A stretch of DNA of 64,000 nucleotides, taken from NCBI GenBank assembly GCA_004322135.1, contig SCSG01000008.1:186001-250000 (forward strand). Direction: 5' to 3'. The DNA is from Burkholderiaceae bacterium (lineage in GTDB: Bacteria > Pseudomonadota > Gammaproteobacteria > Burkholderiales > Burkholderiaceae_B). The first letter of the stretch is position 1. Each line of letters opens with the position of its first letter. A program made the translations under genes and the position numbers. Below the pieces are notes generated by a model. It had not been told where the DNA came from, made no database searches, and worked only from the letters and a program-made list of their open reading frames with translations. Below, piece by piece: positions 21,391 to 30,294 of the stretch.

Positions 21391-23118
21391 ATGGCCGAGG
21401 CAACTCCCGATTCTGTCGCCTACCGCCTCCTCGCGGGACTCGGGGCACGAGGCATCTCGACATTCCTGGCGAATGCGGGCACGGATTTTGCGCCGCTGAT
21501 CGAAGCCCGTGCCCTTGGGCAGGCTCGAGGGGCCACCATGCCGCGCTTCATCAACGTCCCACACGAGCAAACCGCCGTAACCGTCGCACACGGTGCACAC
21601 CTTATCAACGGCCTGCCACAAGTAGTGGGGGTGCATCACACCGTCGGCACTGCCAATACCGTCTCGGCCGTCATGACCGCGTCGCGCGAACGCATACCCC
21701 TGCTGCTGCTCGCGGGCCGCACACCTTCTACAGAGCGCGGCAACGTCGCCTCGCGCGATGTAATCGTGCATTGGGGCACAGACACCTTCGACCAGGCAGC
21801 GCTGATTCGCGAATACACCAAGTGGGATTACGAACTGCGCGACGGTCAAAACATCGACGATATACTCGATCGTGCCCTCGACATCGCCATGACCGCCCCG
21901 CGTGGCCCCGTGTACCTGACCCTGCCACGCGAAGTCCTGGCGGCGCAAGCTGTCGCCAGTATTCCAGCGGCTCGACCGCGAGCTGGGGCGATCGGCGCCT
22001 CGGCCAACGAAATGGCCATCGCTCAGCTTGCAGACTGGCTGATGGCAGCACAACAGCCACTGATCATCACGTCGTCCGCCGGACGCGACGCCTCCGCGCC
22101 ACCGGCGTTGGCGGCAATCGCCGAGATGGCGGCGATACCCGTCATTGAACACTACCCGCGCGTCGTCAACCTGCCCGAAGAACACCTCTTCCATGCTGGC
22201 TTCAACCCGTCGCAACTCGTGACCGCGGCGGATCTCATCATCGTGATCGACTGCGAAGTACCATGGCTGCCGCGCCAAGTCACCCCCCAGGCCAACGCAA
22301 AGGTTGCTCACATCGGTGCCGACCCGCTTTACACCCGCATCCCGGTTCGCTCATTCCCCGTTGATCTGGCCATCGTGAGCGACACTGGTGCCGCATTGCA
22401 AGCCCTGAGCAACGCTCTCATGCAGCGACACCTGTCCGACACACCCGCCATGACGCACCGGCGCGAGCTGGCCCGACAGCGCAAGCAGCATCAACACAAG
22501 GCGATCGAAGACGCCCGACACAACCACCCCGAAACCACCGCTATCGACTTCGCGTGGGTCAGCGCCTGCGTACGCGACATCGTCGACCAAGACACCGTCG
22601 TGCTCAACGAATATGGACTGAATCTGAGCCTGACCGGATTCTCGCAGGCACAGGCATTTTTCAGCGCCGGCATTTCAGGGGCACTGGGCTGGACCATGGC
22701 CGCGGCACTGGGCGTGCAAATGGCAGCCCCGAATAAAACGGCAATTGCCGTGGTGGGCGACGGTTCCTACATATTCGGCAACCCCGTTTCATGCCACTAC
22801 CTTGCGCAGGCCGAACACCTGCCAATTGTGACCGTCTTGCTCAACAACGGCGGGTATGCCGCCGTAACCCGCGCCGTCGAAGTGGTTTACCCGGACGGCG
22901 TAGCTCTCCAAGGCCCCGAAACGCCGCTGGCCCGCTTCGAACCCCAACCAAGCTACGAAGGCGTGGCCGCCGCATGCGGAGCCTATTCAGAACGCGTCGA
23001 ATCACGCAGCGAGCTGCCGCAACGGCTGCAAAACGCGCTCAACGTCGCCCGCACGCAGCATCGACAAGTCCTGCTTAACGTCATTTGCCAACCCAAAGCC
23101 CACGAGGAGACATCGTGA
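21391..23118 (+). CDS. Thiamine-diphosphate-dependent enzyme, acetolactate-synthase superfamily
   Basis: A 575-residue three-domain TPP enzyme. The N-terminal domain carries the activating glutamate in VPHEQTAV (Glu59); a middle Rossmann-like domain spans about 195-330; the C-terminal domain has the diphosphate/Mg motif starting GDGSYIFG (Gly456) and ending LLNN. Family members decarboxylate or ligate 2-oxo acids. KWDYELRDGQN and GPVYLTLPREVLA are shared in pattern with the second TPP enzyme at 51299, so both belong to one subfamily. It overlaps the next gene (RidA) by four bases and leads a run with a complete NitT/TauT importer, suggesting that it acts on the imported compound or its product. 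The substrate is unknown. Confidence 0.85.
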   Translation: MAEATPDSVAYRLLAGLGARGISTFLANAGTDFAPLIEARALGQARGATMPRFINVPHEQTAVTVAHGAHLINGLPQVVGVHHTVGTANTVSAVMTASRERIPLLLLAGRTPSTERGNVASRDVIVHWGTDTFDQAALIREYTKWDYELRDGQNIDDILDRALDIAMTAPRGPVYLTLPREVLAAQAVASIPAARPRAGAIGASANEMAIAQLADWLMAAQQPLIITSSAGRDASAPPALAAIAEMAAIPVIEHYPRVVNLPEEHLFHAGFNPSQLVTAADLIIVIDCEVPWLPRQVTPQANAKVAHIGADPLYTRIPVRSFPVDLAIVSDTGAALQALSNALMQRHLSDTPAMTHRRELARQRKQHQHKAIEDARHNHPETTAIDFAWVSACVRDIVDQDTVVLNEYGLNLSLTGFSQAQAFFSAGISGALGWTMAAALGVQMAAPNKTAIAVVGDGSYIFGNPVSCHYLAQAEHLPIVTVLLNNGGYAAVTRAVEVVYPDGVALQGPETPLARFEPQPSYEGVAAACGAYSERVESRSELPQRLQNALNVARTQHRQVLLNVICQPKAHEETS

Positions 23119-23474
23119 ACGACACCATTCACAAACACACCAACGCCCGCATGAGCCAAATCGTCACACACAATGGCGTGGCCTACCTGTCCGGGCAAGT
23201 ATTTCCCGAATTTCTCACCGGCAGCCCTCCTATTGAAGAGCAGACAAAAGGTGTGCTTGCACAAATCGACGAATTGCTGGCGGACGCCGGAACCAGCAAA
23301 TCAAAGTTGCTGACGGCACAAATCTGGCTGTCGGACGTCGCCGAATTCGACAGAATGAACGCGGTTTGGGAACGCTGGATAGATCCGGCCAACCCACCTG
23401 CGCGAGCCACCTGCGGCGTCACGCTTGGTCATCCGAACGTGCGTGTTGAAATCACTGTCAGCGCAGCTCTCTGA
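23115..23474 (+). CDS. RidA/YjgF-family protein (first copy)
   Basis: A 119-residue Rid-family protein. Archetypal RidA hydrolyses reactive enamine/imine intermediates to 2-oxo acids plus ammonia; relatives serve in catabolic routes. The GTG start at 23115 (after GAGGAGA) overlaps the TPP-gene stop and gives MNDTIHKH, matching the paralogue at 27694. NGVAYLSGQV, LLTAQIWLSD, the substrate Arg in NPPARATCGV and the Glu in RVEITVSA are visible. By hand count it is about 71% identical to the second copy. It is likely co-translated with the TPP enzyme, pointing to an imine or enamine intermediate in the same route. Confidence 0.9.
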   Translation: MNDTIHKHTNARMSQIVTHNGVAYLSGQVFPEFLTGSPPIEEQTKGVLAQIDELLADAGTSKSKLLTAQIWLSDVAEFDRMNAVWERWIDPANPPARATCGVTLGHPNVRVEITVSAAL

Positions 23475-23512
23475 CCCCTCCCCTCACAAATCCGACTTCC
23501 TGGAGAACTCCT

Positions 23513-24502
23513 ATGCGCTCACTCAGACGGATCCTGGTATGTGCCGCACTTGCCGGCCTCGCATCAACCACGTTTGCGCAGTCCATCCCCACGATCAAGG
23601 TGGCTTTCAATACGCCGGGCGACGAAGCCAAGCTGCTCATGCGAGCCCACCCCGAATACTTCCCGGCCATTGGACGCGATTACAAAATTGACTGGCTGCA
23701 TCTGCAGGGCACGGCAACCGTCTCGCAGGCGTTGATCGCCGGTACGGCAGACTGCGGAATCACCGCGCCACTGACGATGGCTCACGCGATCATCGGTGCC
23801 GGTCTTCAACCGATCCTTATCGGCGGGATCATCGGCGAATCGCCAAAATCGTTCACGAGCTACTGGGTCACCCGGGCCGACTCGCCCATAAAAACGGTGA
23901 AAGACCTCAAGGGCAAGACCGTCGCGGTAAACACTATTGGCTCGCAGCTGGATGCCTTCACGCGCATATGGCTGAAGCAGCATGGTCTCGATCCAAAGCA
24001 TGACGTGAACATCGCCGAAATTCCATTTCCGTTGAGTGAGGCGGCACTGCGCCAGGGGCGTGTGGACGTCATCGTGCTGGTACAACCCTTCGCGTCGCGG
24101 GCCGAGAAAACCGGCGGGCTGCACAAGCTTGGCTCACAACGCGAAATACAGCCAAACCTGTTGAACCTGATCGAAGTGTGCCGCAAGGACTTTGTCGACA
24201 AGAATCCAAAAATCGCGGCCCAGTACGCCAAGGATTTCGCCGCGGCCTCAAAACGCTTCTCTGACGATCATGCGGCGTCCATCGCGTTGATCTCCAGCGT
24301 AATGAAACTGCCCGTTCCCATACTTGAAACCTTCATGTTCACGAACCACGATTACCAGCGCTACCCGCACGGTACCATCGATATCGCTGACATACAGAAG
24401 AGCTTCGACCTATTCTTCGACAACGGCCTGTTGGCGAAAAAGCTCGACGCAAACTCGTATGTGCGTCCCGGGGTCACACTGGTTGGACAGCCAGGCAACT
24501 GA
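23513..24502 (+). CDS. NitT/TauT-type ABC transporter substrate-binding protein
   Basis: A 329-residue periplasmic binding protein of the NMT1/THI5-like (SsuA/TauA/NrtA) group. The signal peptide is MRSLRRILVCAALAG plus LASTTFAQS, with cleavage after FAQ or nearby. The body has IKVAFNTPGDEAKLLM, AGTADCGITAPLTMAHAI, VKDLKGKTVAVNTIGSQLD and RVDVIVLVQPF, the two-lobe pattern of this family. It is followed after 2 bases by its ATPase and then two permeases. Ligands of the family are sulfonates, nitrate, thiamine precursors and aromatic or aliphatic acids; none can be chosen here. Confidence 0.88.
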   Translation: MRSLRRILVCAALAGLASTTFAQSIPTIKVAFNTPGDEAKLLMRAHPEYFPAIGRDYKIDWLHLQGTATVSQALIAGTADCGITAPLTMAHAIIGAGLQPILIGGIIGESPKSFTSYWVTRADSPIKTVKDLKGKTVAVNTIGSQLDAFTRIWLKQHGLDPKHDVNIAEIPFPLSEAALRQGRVDVIVLVQPFASRAEKTGGLHKLGSQREIQPNLLNLIEVCRKDFVDKNPKIAAQYAKDFAAASKRFSDDHAASIALISSVMKLPVPILETFMFTNHDYQRYPHGTIDIADIQKSFDLFFDNGLLAKKLDANSYVRPGVTLVGQPGN

Positions 24503-24504
24503 AA

Positions 24505-25305
24505 ATGATCCAGGTTCCATCTCCGGCAGGGGCAACACAAGCGCTTGAACTCAACAATATCTCCAAGCACTTCGCCGGCCCCACAACGACCTTCGTTGCC
24601 CTTGACGGCATCAACATCCATGTCGCACCCGGCGAATTCGTATCCATTCTCGGGCCCAGCGGCTGCGGAAAAAGCACGCTTCTGTACATGATTGGAGGCT
24701 TCATTCCTCCAAGCATCGGCTCCATCCGCGCCGCGGGAATGCCCGTAACGCGGCCAGGCCGGGACCGCGGCATTGTGTTCCAGGACGCGTCTCTGTTTCC
24801 ATGGCTCACCGTGCAAGCCAACATTGCATACGGGTTGCGCGAAGGCGGCATGAGCCGCAAGGAAGTCGCGCAAGCCGTAACCGCCATGCTGTCGCTAGTG
24901 CACCTGGATGGGTTCGCCGACTTCTACCCGGGACAACTCTCGGGCGGAATGCGCCAACGCGTGGCTATCGCACGCACACTGGCCTACGACCCATCCATCC
25001 TTCTCATGGATGAGCCATTCGGTGCCCTTGATGCCTACACACGCACGGTACTGCAGGACGAATTGCTGGACATCCAGGACCGGCGTCGCAAGACCGTCAT
25101 CTTCGTGACACACAGCGTTGACGAGGCGGTATACCTTTCAGACCGCGTAGTCGTGCTGGATCGGTCTCCGGGCCGTGTCCACAGCGAAGTTGTCATCAAT
25201 CTGCCACGTCCTCGCATACGACAGGAAATGCTTCGATGCGCCGCCTACCAGGAACACGTCATCGCGTTAGGCACAACCATGATGCAAATGCACGCCAATG
25301 AGTGA
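24505..25305 (+). CDS. NitT/TauT-type ABC transporter ATP-binding protein
   Basis: A 266-residue ABC ATPase that powers the adjoining importer. It has an intact Walker A (GPSGCGKST), Q-loop (VFQDASLFPWL), signature LSGGMRQRVAIAR, Walker B ILLMDEPFGALD and H-loop VTHSVDEAV, all in the SsuB/TauB style. Its stop overlaps the next permease start by 8 bases. It belongs to the transport unit 23513-26823. Confidence 0.92.
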   Translation: MIQVPSPAGATQALELNNISKHFAGPTTTFVALDGINIHVAPGEFVSILGPSGCGKSTLLYMIGGFIPPSIGSIRAAGMPVTRPGRDRGIVFQDASLFPWLTVQANIAYGLREGGMSRKEVAQAVTAMLSLVHLDGFADFYPGQLSGGMRQRVAIARTLAYDPSILLMDEPFGALDAYTRTVLQDELLDIQDRRRKTVIFVTHSVDEAVYLSDRVVVLDRSPGRVHSEVVINLPRPRIRQEMLRCAAYQEHVIALGTTMMQMHANE

Positions 25306-26071
25306 AACCACCGGGCCCCATTCCAAGGTACGGCTGGCCTTGTACTACGTGTGCACAGTGGCCATTCTGCTGGTCATCTGGCACGGTACGGCATCCTTCG
25401 TCCACGCGGGATATCTGCCAGGCCCCACCCAGGTTCTTCCCCGGCTCGCCACCATGATGGCTCATCAGGAGCTCTGGCTTGCCCTGGGGGCGAGCCTTCA
25501 GCGCCTGGCAATCAGCTTCGGCCTCGCTCTGGTGGGCGGCGTCGCGCTTGGCCTGATCATCGGTCGAATGCCGGTCATGCGGACGTTGATCGATCCTATC
25601 CTGGCACTCAGTTACCCGATTCCGAAGGCCGCAGTGTTGCCTCTGGTCATGCTGTGGTTCGGCGCTGGCGACATTTCGCAAGTCTTCGTGATCGCCACGA
25701 CCGCCACGCTGCCGGTAATCTACCACACGGCTGACGGCGCAAGCCGCGTCAATGAACGCCTGATCTGGGCTGCCATGTCAATGGGCAGCAAACCCATGAC
25801 TCGACTCTGGCGCATCGTACTGCCGGCCACATTGCCCGACATAGCCGCGGGCAGTCGCACCGGCATCATCATGGGCCTGATCGTCATGGTGACTGCCGAG
25901 ATGATCTCACGCAACGATGGTATCGGCAGCCTGCTGTTTGTGTACTTCGACATGGGGCAGAACATCGACATGTACGCGTTGGTAGTCCTGCTCGGCATGG
26001 TAGGGCTTGCTCTGGACGTGCTTCTTGATCTGCCATTGCGCCGCCTGACACACTGGACCATTCAGCGATGA
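25298..26071 (+). CDS. NitT/TauT-type ABC transporter permease (first)
   Basis: A 257-residue inner-membrane permease of the SsuC/TauC type with about six helices. The coupling motif region reads AAMSMGSKPMTRLWRIVLPA, then LPDIAAGSRTGI, the EAA-loop pattern that contacts the ATPase. It overlaps the ATPase by 8 bases and the next permease by 4 bases. Two different permeases in a row suggest a heterodimeric membrane channel. Confidence 0.9.
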   Translation: MSETTGPHSKVRLALYYVCTVAILLVIWHGTASFVHAGYLPGPTQVLPRLATMMAHQELWLALGASLQRLAISFGLALVGGVALGLIIGRMPVMRTLIDPILALSYPIPKAAVLPLVMLWFGAGDISQVFVIATTATLPVIYHTADGASRVNERLIWAAMSMGSKPMTRLWRIVLPATLPDIAAGSRTGIIMGLIVMVTAEMISRNDGIGSLLFVYFDMGQNIDMYALVVLLGMVGLALDVLLDLPLRRLTHWTIQR

Positions 26072-26823
26072 ACGTATCTGCCAACACCCATCCTCGCTGG
26101 CTGGGCGCCATTCCCATCCTGGCCACACTGATCATCTGGGAAGTCGCCTGTCGTGCCGGCTCTATTTCGCCCGCAGTGCTTCCCCCACCCTCAGCCATAG
26201 CGGCGCGCGGCGTTGCGTTCTTCACCGACCCGCATTCACTCACGCAATTGGGCATCACAATGCGACGGCTGGCCGCCGGCCTGGCGCTTGCCATCGTCAT
26301 CGGCACCACCGTCGGAATTTGTGCCTCGCTGTTTCGGGCAACATCCCAAATCCTCGAGATCCTGATTGGCATCCTGGCACCGCTTCCCAAGATTGCACTC
26401 TATCCGGCACTGCTGCTGACGCTGGGCTTCAACGACGCACCAAAGATTGCCCTGGTGTCCATCGACGCAACCTTCCCCATAATCATCGCCACCTTTCAGG
26501 CGGCGCAAATCGTTGACAAGAAGTGGCTGTGGTCAGCGGCATCAATGGGGACACCTCGCTGGCGCGCACTACGCAAAATCGTTCTGCCGGCCTGCCTACC
26601 TGCCATCATCACAGGCATACGCGTAGGATCAGTCATTGGCTGCATCGTCGTGCTTTTGGCCGAAATGCTCGCCTCCACCAACGGCCTGGGACATATGCTG
26701 GTGTCGGCATCACGAAGCTTCCGTACCGCAGACGTATTCGTACCCATAGTCATCATGTCCGTCGTCGGCTTTTCACTGGACAAGATCCTGAGCTACGGCG
26801 CGCGCGCGGCCGCACACCACTAA
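26068..26823 (+). CDS. NitT/TauT-type ABC transporter permease (second)
   Basis: A 251-residue permease paralogous to its neighbour, with an N-terminal helix (AIPILATLIIWEVACRAG) and the EAA loop SAASMGTPRWRALRKIVLPA followed by CLPAIITGIRVG. It overlaps the previous gene by 4 bases and is 31 bases before the MarR gene. It completes the importer of module A. Confidence 0.9.
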   Translation: MNVSANTHPRWLGAIPILATLIIWEVACRAGSISPAVLPPPSAIAARGVAFFTDPHSLTQLGITMRRLAAGLALAIVIGTTVGICASLFRATSQILEILIGILAPLPKIALYPALLLTLGFNDAPKIALVSIDATFPIIIATFQAAQIVDKKWLWSAASMGTPRWRALRKIVLPACLPAIITGIRVGSVIGCIVVLLAEMLASTNGLGHMLVSASRSFRTADVFVPIVIMSVVGFSLDKILSYGARAAAHH

Positions 26824-26854
26824 AGCACGCGACCACTCGTGGCACAATAGCGAA

Positions 26855-27448
26855 ATGCAGAAACCCAACATTACAGAGCGCGTCATCAAGAAACGCCGCA
26901 CACGCCGAAAGGCACTTCCATTCTCTGTGCCGGCCTATCCCAGACCTGACGAACACCTGGTCGAGACAGTGAGCGCAGAGATATTCACCGGACACTTCTT
27001 CGACGAGTACCTTGCAGCGCTGCTCGCGCGCGCCAGCGCGGCAGTTTCGGCCGAATTCAACGAAGACGTGATCCGGACAGGGCTGCCGATACTTCACTGG
27101 CGCGTGCTGGCCACGCTGTACGATACCGACAATATGCCGATGACCAAGATCGCGGAACTTACACTCATCCCGCTACCAACGCTCACACGGCTCATCCGAC
27201 GCCTGGCCTTGACCGGGTGTGTGCGGACCGACAAAGACCCGAACGATCGACGTGTGACACGCGTCCATATCGAACTCGCAGGGCGTGAAAAGGTCGGCGG
27301 CCTGGTCGCAATGGCCAAGGAGCGCCAACGCGTCCTGCTCGACGGAATGACCAACGCGGAGGCCTTGAAGGCATCGCTGCGCCATCTCATCGCATTCTGT
27401 GCCGCTCGCGGGCACCGGGAAAACATGGCGCTACGCACCGCACCCTGA
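26855..27448 (+). CDS. MarR-family transcriptional regulator
   Basis: A 197-residue winged helix-turn-helix regulator with a basic N-terminal extension of about 45 residues (RVIKKRRTRRKALPF). The DNA-binding part is about 85-145: WRVLATLYDTDNMPMTKIAE, then PLPTLTRLIRRLALTG and the wing DPNDRRVTRVHI. MarR proteins usually repress a nearby operon and release DNA on binding a small, often aromatic, ligand. Its place 31 bases after the importer suggests it controls module A, perhaps through the palindromes at 21316-21347. A strong hairpin follows its stop. Confidence 0.88.
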   Translation: MQKPNITERVIKKRRTRRKALPFSVPAYPRPDEHLVETVSAEIFTGHFFDEYLAALLARASAAVSAEFNEDVIRTGLPILHWRVLATLYDTDNMPMTKIAELTLIPLPTLTRLIRRLALTGCVRTDKDPNDRRVTRVHIELAGREKVGGLVAMAKERQRVLLDGMTNAEALKASLRHLIAFCAARGHRENMALRTAP

Positions 27449-27457
27449 TTCGCACCC

Positions 27458-27500
27458 GCAAAGCCCGGACACCTCACGCAGTGGGCTGTCCGGGCTTTGC
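27458..27500 (+). terminator. Strong intrinsic-type terminator hairpin after the MarR gene
   Basis: GCAAAGCCCGGACA (27458-27471) pairs perfectly over 14 bases with TGTCCGGGCTTTGC (27487-27500) around a 15-base loop. The AAAGCCCGGAC...GTCCGGGCTTT form is common in betaproteobacterial terminators, and it ends module A's main transcript 9 bases past the stop. Confidence 0.75.
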
Positions 27501-27693
27501 CTCGCCACGTCGCGCCACCCGCTGCGCGCCAAGTCTGGCTGACGCGATGCCGCCGATACAGGCGGGGACACGCTGCGACTCTCCAGAATTTCTGCTATGG
27601 TTCCAGCACTAACCCCGGTCCCGCAAGGAACTGCCTGAAACAGGGTTGTCATGTGGATCATTAACCACCCACCCAAATCTGCAAGGAGCCAGC

Positions 27694-28053
27694 ATGAACG
27701 ACATCGTTCGCAAACACCCCAACGCACGCATGAGCCAAATTGTCGTACACAACGGCGTGGTGTACCTGTCCGGACAAGTCTCCCCCGATCTTGCCGCCGG
27801 CAGTCCTCCAGTCGAGGACCAAACGCGCGGCGTGCTTGCCCGGATCAATGAATTGCTGGCCGAAGCCGGCACGAACAAATCCCGGCTGCTGACGGCGCAG
27901 ATATGGCTGGCCGATATGGCCGAGTTCAGCAAAATGAATAGCGTATGGGAAAGCTGGATCGACTCGTCCAACCCTCCGGCACGCACCACCATCGGCGTCG
28001 CGCTCGCACACCCAAAGGCGCGCGTTGAGATCACGGTCAGCGCGGCGATCTGA
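27694..28053 (+). CDS. RidA/YjgF-family protein (second copy)
   Basis: A 119-residue paralogue of the RidA-family protein at 23115, about 71% identical by hand count over the full length without gaps. The ATG at 27694 follows AAGGAG. Conserved parts are NGVVYLSGQVSPDLA, LLTAQIWLADMAEF, the Arg in NPPARTTIGVA and the Glu in RVEITVSA. It stands alone after the terminator of the MarR gene and before the convergent LysR gene, so it is expressed separately from the first copy. The role is presumably the same imine/enamine hydrolysis with different regulation or specificity. Confidence 0.9.
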   Translation: MNDIVRKHPNARMSQIVVHNGVVYLSGQVSPDLAAGSPPVEDQTRGVLARINELLAEAGTNKSRLLTAQIWLADMAEFSKMNSVWESWIDSSNPPARTTIGVALAHPKARVEITVSAAI

Positions 28054-28159
28054 TCAAATAGGTCGGGCCCGCAGCCGGCATACATTCGTACCATTCAAAC
28101 CGCCACAATATGGCTGGTGAACCGCATACGCCAGCCCCGCGCCTACTAGCTCAACGCCT

Positions 28160-29092
28160 TTACTCTTGCAGCGAAGCGCCGATCAGTTTCACACCATACC
28201 AATGGCCAGACTCAACACTGGCACGCACGGTAGACAGCAGCAGGCGGCGGCCTTCGTGTACGGCTGGGGAATGGGAGCGGGCCTCATTCTCATACAGTGA
28301 CCACGTCAGGCTCATACGCTTGATTGGGGCCCACCTGATCATGCCGCCCAAGCCATGCTCATGCAGTGCGCAGGCAGGAACGACCGTATGACCAAGTCCT
28401 TGCTCAGCCAGCTCAAGACAAAGTCTAAGCGTATCGGTCTCCACGATAGTACGAAAAGCCATGGCCTTGTGATTGAGCGCGTTCTCTATCTGCGTACGCA
28501 GCACGTTCGGCCTGGCAGGCAAAATAAGTTTTAATCCATCCAGATAGGTAATGGGCACCGGCTCGCTGCATGACAGGCCGGATTTTGCGTTACCGACAAG
28601 CACCAATGGCTCGCGCAACAGTGCCGTTTGCTTGTAACCCGCCGCAGGCGCCCGATCGAAAGGCACGACACACAAATCCAGCAAGCCCGCAAGCAGGTGC
28701 TCACGCAACAAATTACTGACGCCCTCATGCATGCGCAGCATGATTTGGGAGTATTCATCAAGCAGCCTGAGTACGAAGGCAGACGTAAAAATCTGGTGCC
28801 AGGAGGGCGGAATACCTACGGACAACTGCCCCGCGGCACGTTCTCCCACTTGTTCCCTCAAGATGGCAAATTGGCGCAATAAGGGGCGTGTCCGGTCGGT
28901 CAGAAGCTTGCCCGCTTCGGTCAGACGCACGCCACCTTGTGACCGGATAAACAACTGCGCCTGCATCTCATGCTCGAGCAAGGCAATGTGGCGCGACAGC
29001 GCAGGCTGCGACAGACCAAGATCCACGGCGGCACGATTGATGCTGCCAAGTTCGACGACGCGCAAATAGTACTCCAGCAGGCGAGAATCCAC
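28160..29092 (-). CDS. LysR-family transcriptional regulator (LysR1)
   Basis: A 310-residue LysR-type regulator. The N-terminal helix-turn-helix (about 1-60) reads LGSINRAAVDLGLSQPALSR then HIALLEHEMQAQLFIR; the effector domain follows (about 90-300; AAGQLSVGIPPSWHQ, DLCVVPFDRAPA). It is divergent from the CoA-ester operon starting at 29205 across 112 bases, the classic LysR arrangement, so it probably controls that operon. It is clearly paralogous to the LysR at 35363: they share PPSW, the D-LC-V-PFD stretch and AGQLS-G-PPSW-x-FTS. Confidence 0.92.
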   Translation of the reverse strand: MDSRLLEYYLRVVELGSINRAAVDLGLSQPALSRHIALLEHEMQAQLFIRSQGGVRLTEAGKLLTDRTRPLLRQFAILREQVGERAAGQLSVGIPPSWHQIFTSAFVLRLLDEYSQIMLRMHEGVSNLLREHLLAGLLDLCVVPFDRAPAAGYKQTALLREPLVLVGNAKSGLSCSEPVPITYLDGLKLILPARPNVLRTQIENALNHKAMAFRTIVETDTLRLCLELAEQGLGHTVVPACALHEHGLGGMIRWAPIKRMSLTWSLYENEARSHSPAVHEGRRLLLSTVRASVESGHWYGVKLIGASLQE

Positions 29093-29204
29093 GACAGACC
29101 CTTATCCGTAATTTGGTTAACGAGTATAGGCCAATAGCATTATTCAGATAGCCATCCACTGCCTACACTAACACCAAATCAACGCTAAGTAACGGCTGCA
29201 TATC

Positions 29205-30218
29205 ATGAATATCAAACCTCGCCTGCACATGAGCCCGGATAACGTTCGCAGCGTAGCCGTCATAGGCACCGGATCCGTTGGCGCCAGTTGGTCTGCCCTC
29301 TTTCTCGCGCATGGGCTGGAAGTCATTGCATACGATCCTGCGCCGGACGTCGAACTACGCACGCACCACTTCATTAATGAAGCCTGGCCCGCCCTGGTGG
29401 CATTGGGCAAGGCAAATACCCCCAAACCGCCTCTGGACCGATTGCGCTTCGTCGCCACCGCGGCCCAAGCCGCGCTGGAAGCACATGTCGTGCAAGAGAA
29501 CGTTCCCGAAAAACCGGATCTGAAAGCCCGGGTTCTGGCGGAAATCGATGCCGCAGCGGCACCAGAGAAAATCATTCTGTCCAGCACTGGCGGAATCACG
29601 CCATCAGTCATGCAAGCCTCCTGTGCGAACCCCGAGCGGCTGGTGGTGCTTCACCCTTTCAATCCGTCGCACCTGATGCCCCTCGTTGAGGTAGTAGGGG
29701 GCAAACATACGAAGCCGGAAGTCATCGACTGGGCCATGACCTTCGCGCGCCACCTGGGCAAGCAGCCCATACGGCTCAACGCCGAAGCCAAGGGGCACAT
29801 GACGAACCGCCTTCAGTTCGCCCTGGTACGCGAAGCCGTGGCCTGCCTGATTGAAGGCATCGCCAGTGCGCAGGATATCGATGCCGCCGTGCGCTACGGA
29901 CTGGCCCCACGCTGGACCCTGATGGGAAGCCTGCTCACGTTGCACCTGGCTGGAGGCAGCGGCGGGATGCAAGGAATTCTGGCCCACGCCGGAAAGGCAA
30001 TAGAAGAATGGTGGACGCCGGCGACGCTACCTGGGCTGACTCCGCAGATTGTGGAGCGCCTGACGGCGGCGGCAGACGAAGTCTCAAGCCGGCAGCCGGT
30101 CGAGGACTGGGTACATTGGCGCGACGAGGCCCTGGTCAGCTTGCTGGGATTGCAGCGCGACGCAGAGCGTCAGGCTCCGCATGGCGACACAGAGCATTCA
30201 ACTCAAGAAAGCGCATGA
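29205..30218 (+). CDS. 3-hydroxyacyl-CoA dehydrogenase family protein (carnitine-dehydrogenase-like)
   Basis: A 337-residue NAD-dependent dehydrogenase of the 3-hydroxyacyl-CoA / L-carnitine dehydrogenase / lambda-crystallin group. The Rossmann motif is VAVIGTGSVGASW with the acidic NAD-specific residue in IAYDPAP; STGGITPSVM and the catalytic-His motif HPFNPSHLMPLVEVVGG follow. It should oxidise a 3-hydroxy acid or its CoA ester. It leads the operon dehydrogenase-crotonase-ligase-acyl-CoA dehydrogenase-binding protein, which together look like activation and beta-oxidation of an unknown carboxylic acid. LysR1 is divergent. Confidence 0.87.
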   Translation: MNIKPRLHMSPDNVRSVAVIGTGSVGASWSALFLAHGLEVIAYDPAPDVELRTHHFINEAWPALVALGKANTPKPPLDRLRFVATAAQAALEAHVVQENVPEKPDLKARVLAEIDAAAAPEKIILSSTGGITPSVMQASCANPERLVVLHPFNPSHLMPLVEVVGGKHTKPEVIDWAMTFARHLGKQPIRLNAEAKGHMTNRLQFALVREAVACLIEGIASAQDIDAAVRYGLAPRWTLMGSLLTLHLAGGSGGMQGILAHAGKAIEEWWTPATLPGLTPQIVERLTAAADEVSSRQPVEDWVHWRDEALVSLLGLQRDAERQAPHGDTEHSTQESA

Positions 30219-30294
30219 GCGACGCGAAAAAATAGTCGAGCCCGACGCAATAAACAAACCGGGCCAGACCTGAAGACAACGGGGAGATAAGGCA

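Noticed and set aside
29093-29204. A LysR2-type element in the LysR1/dehydrogenase intergenic region
   Set aside because: Only scattered matches (ATAATG, TATA, CGTTA on the minus strand) were found on alignment with the 35311 and 47621 elements, too weak to claim.
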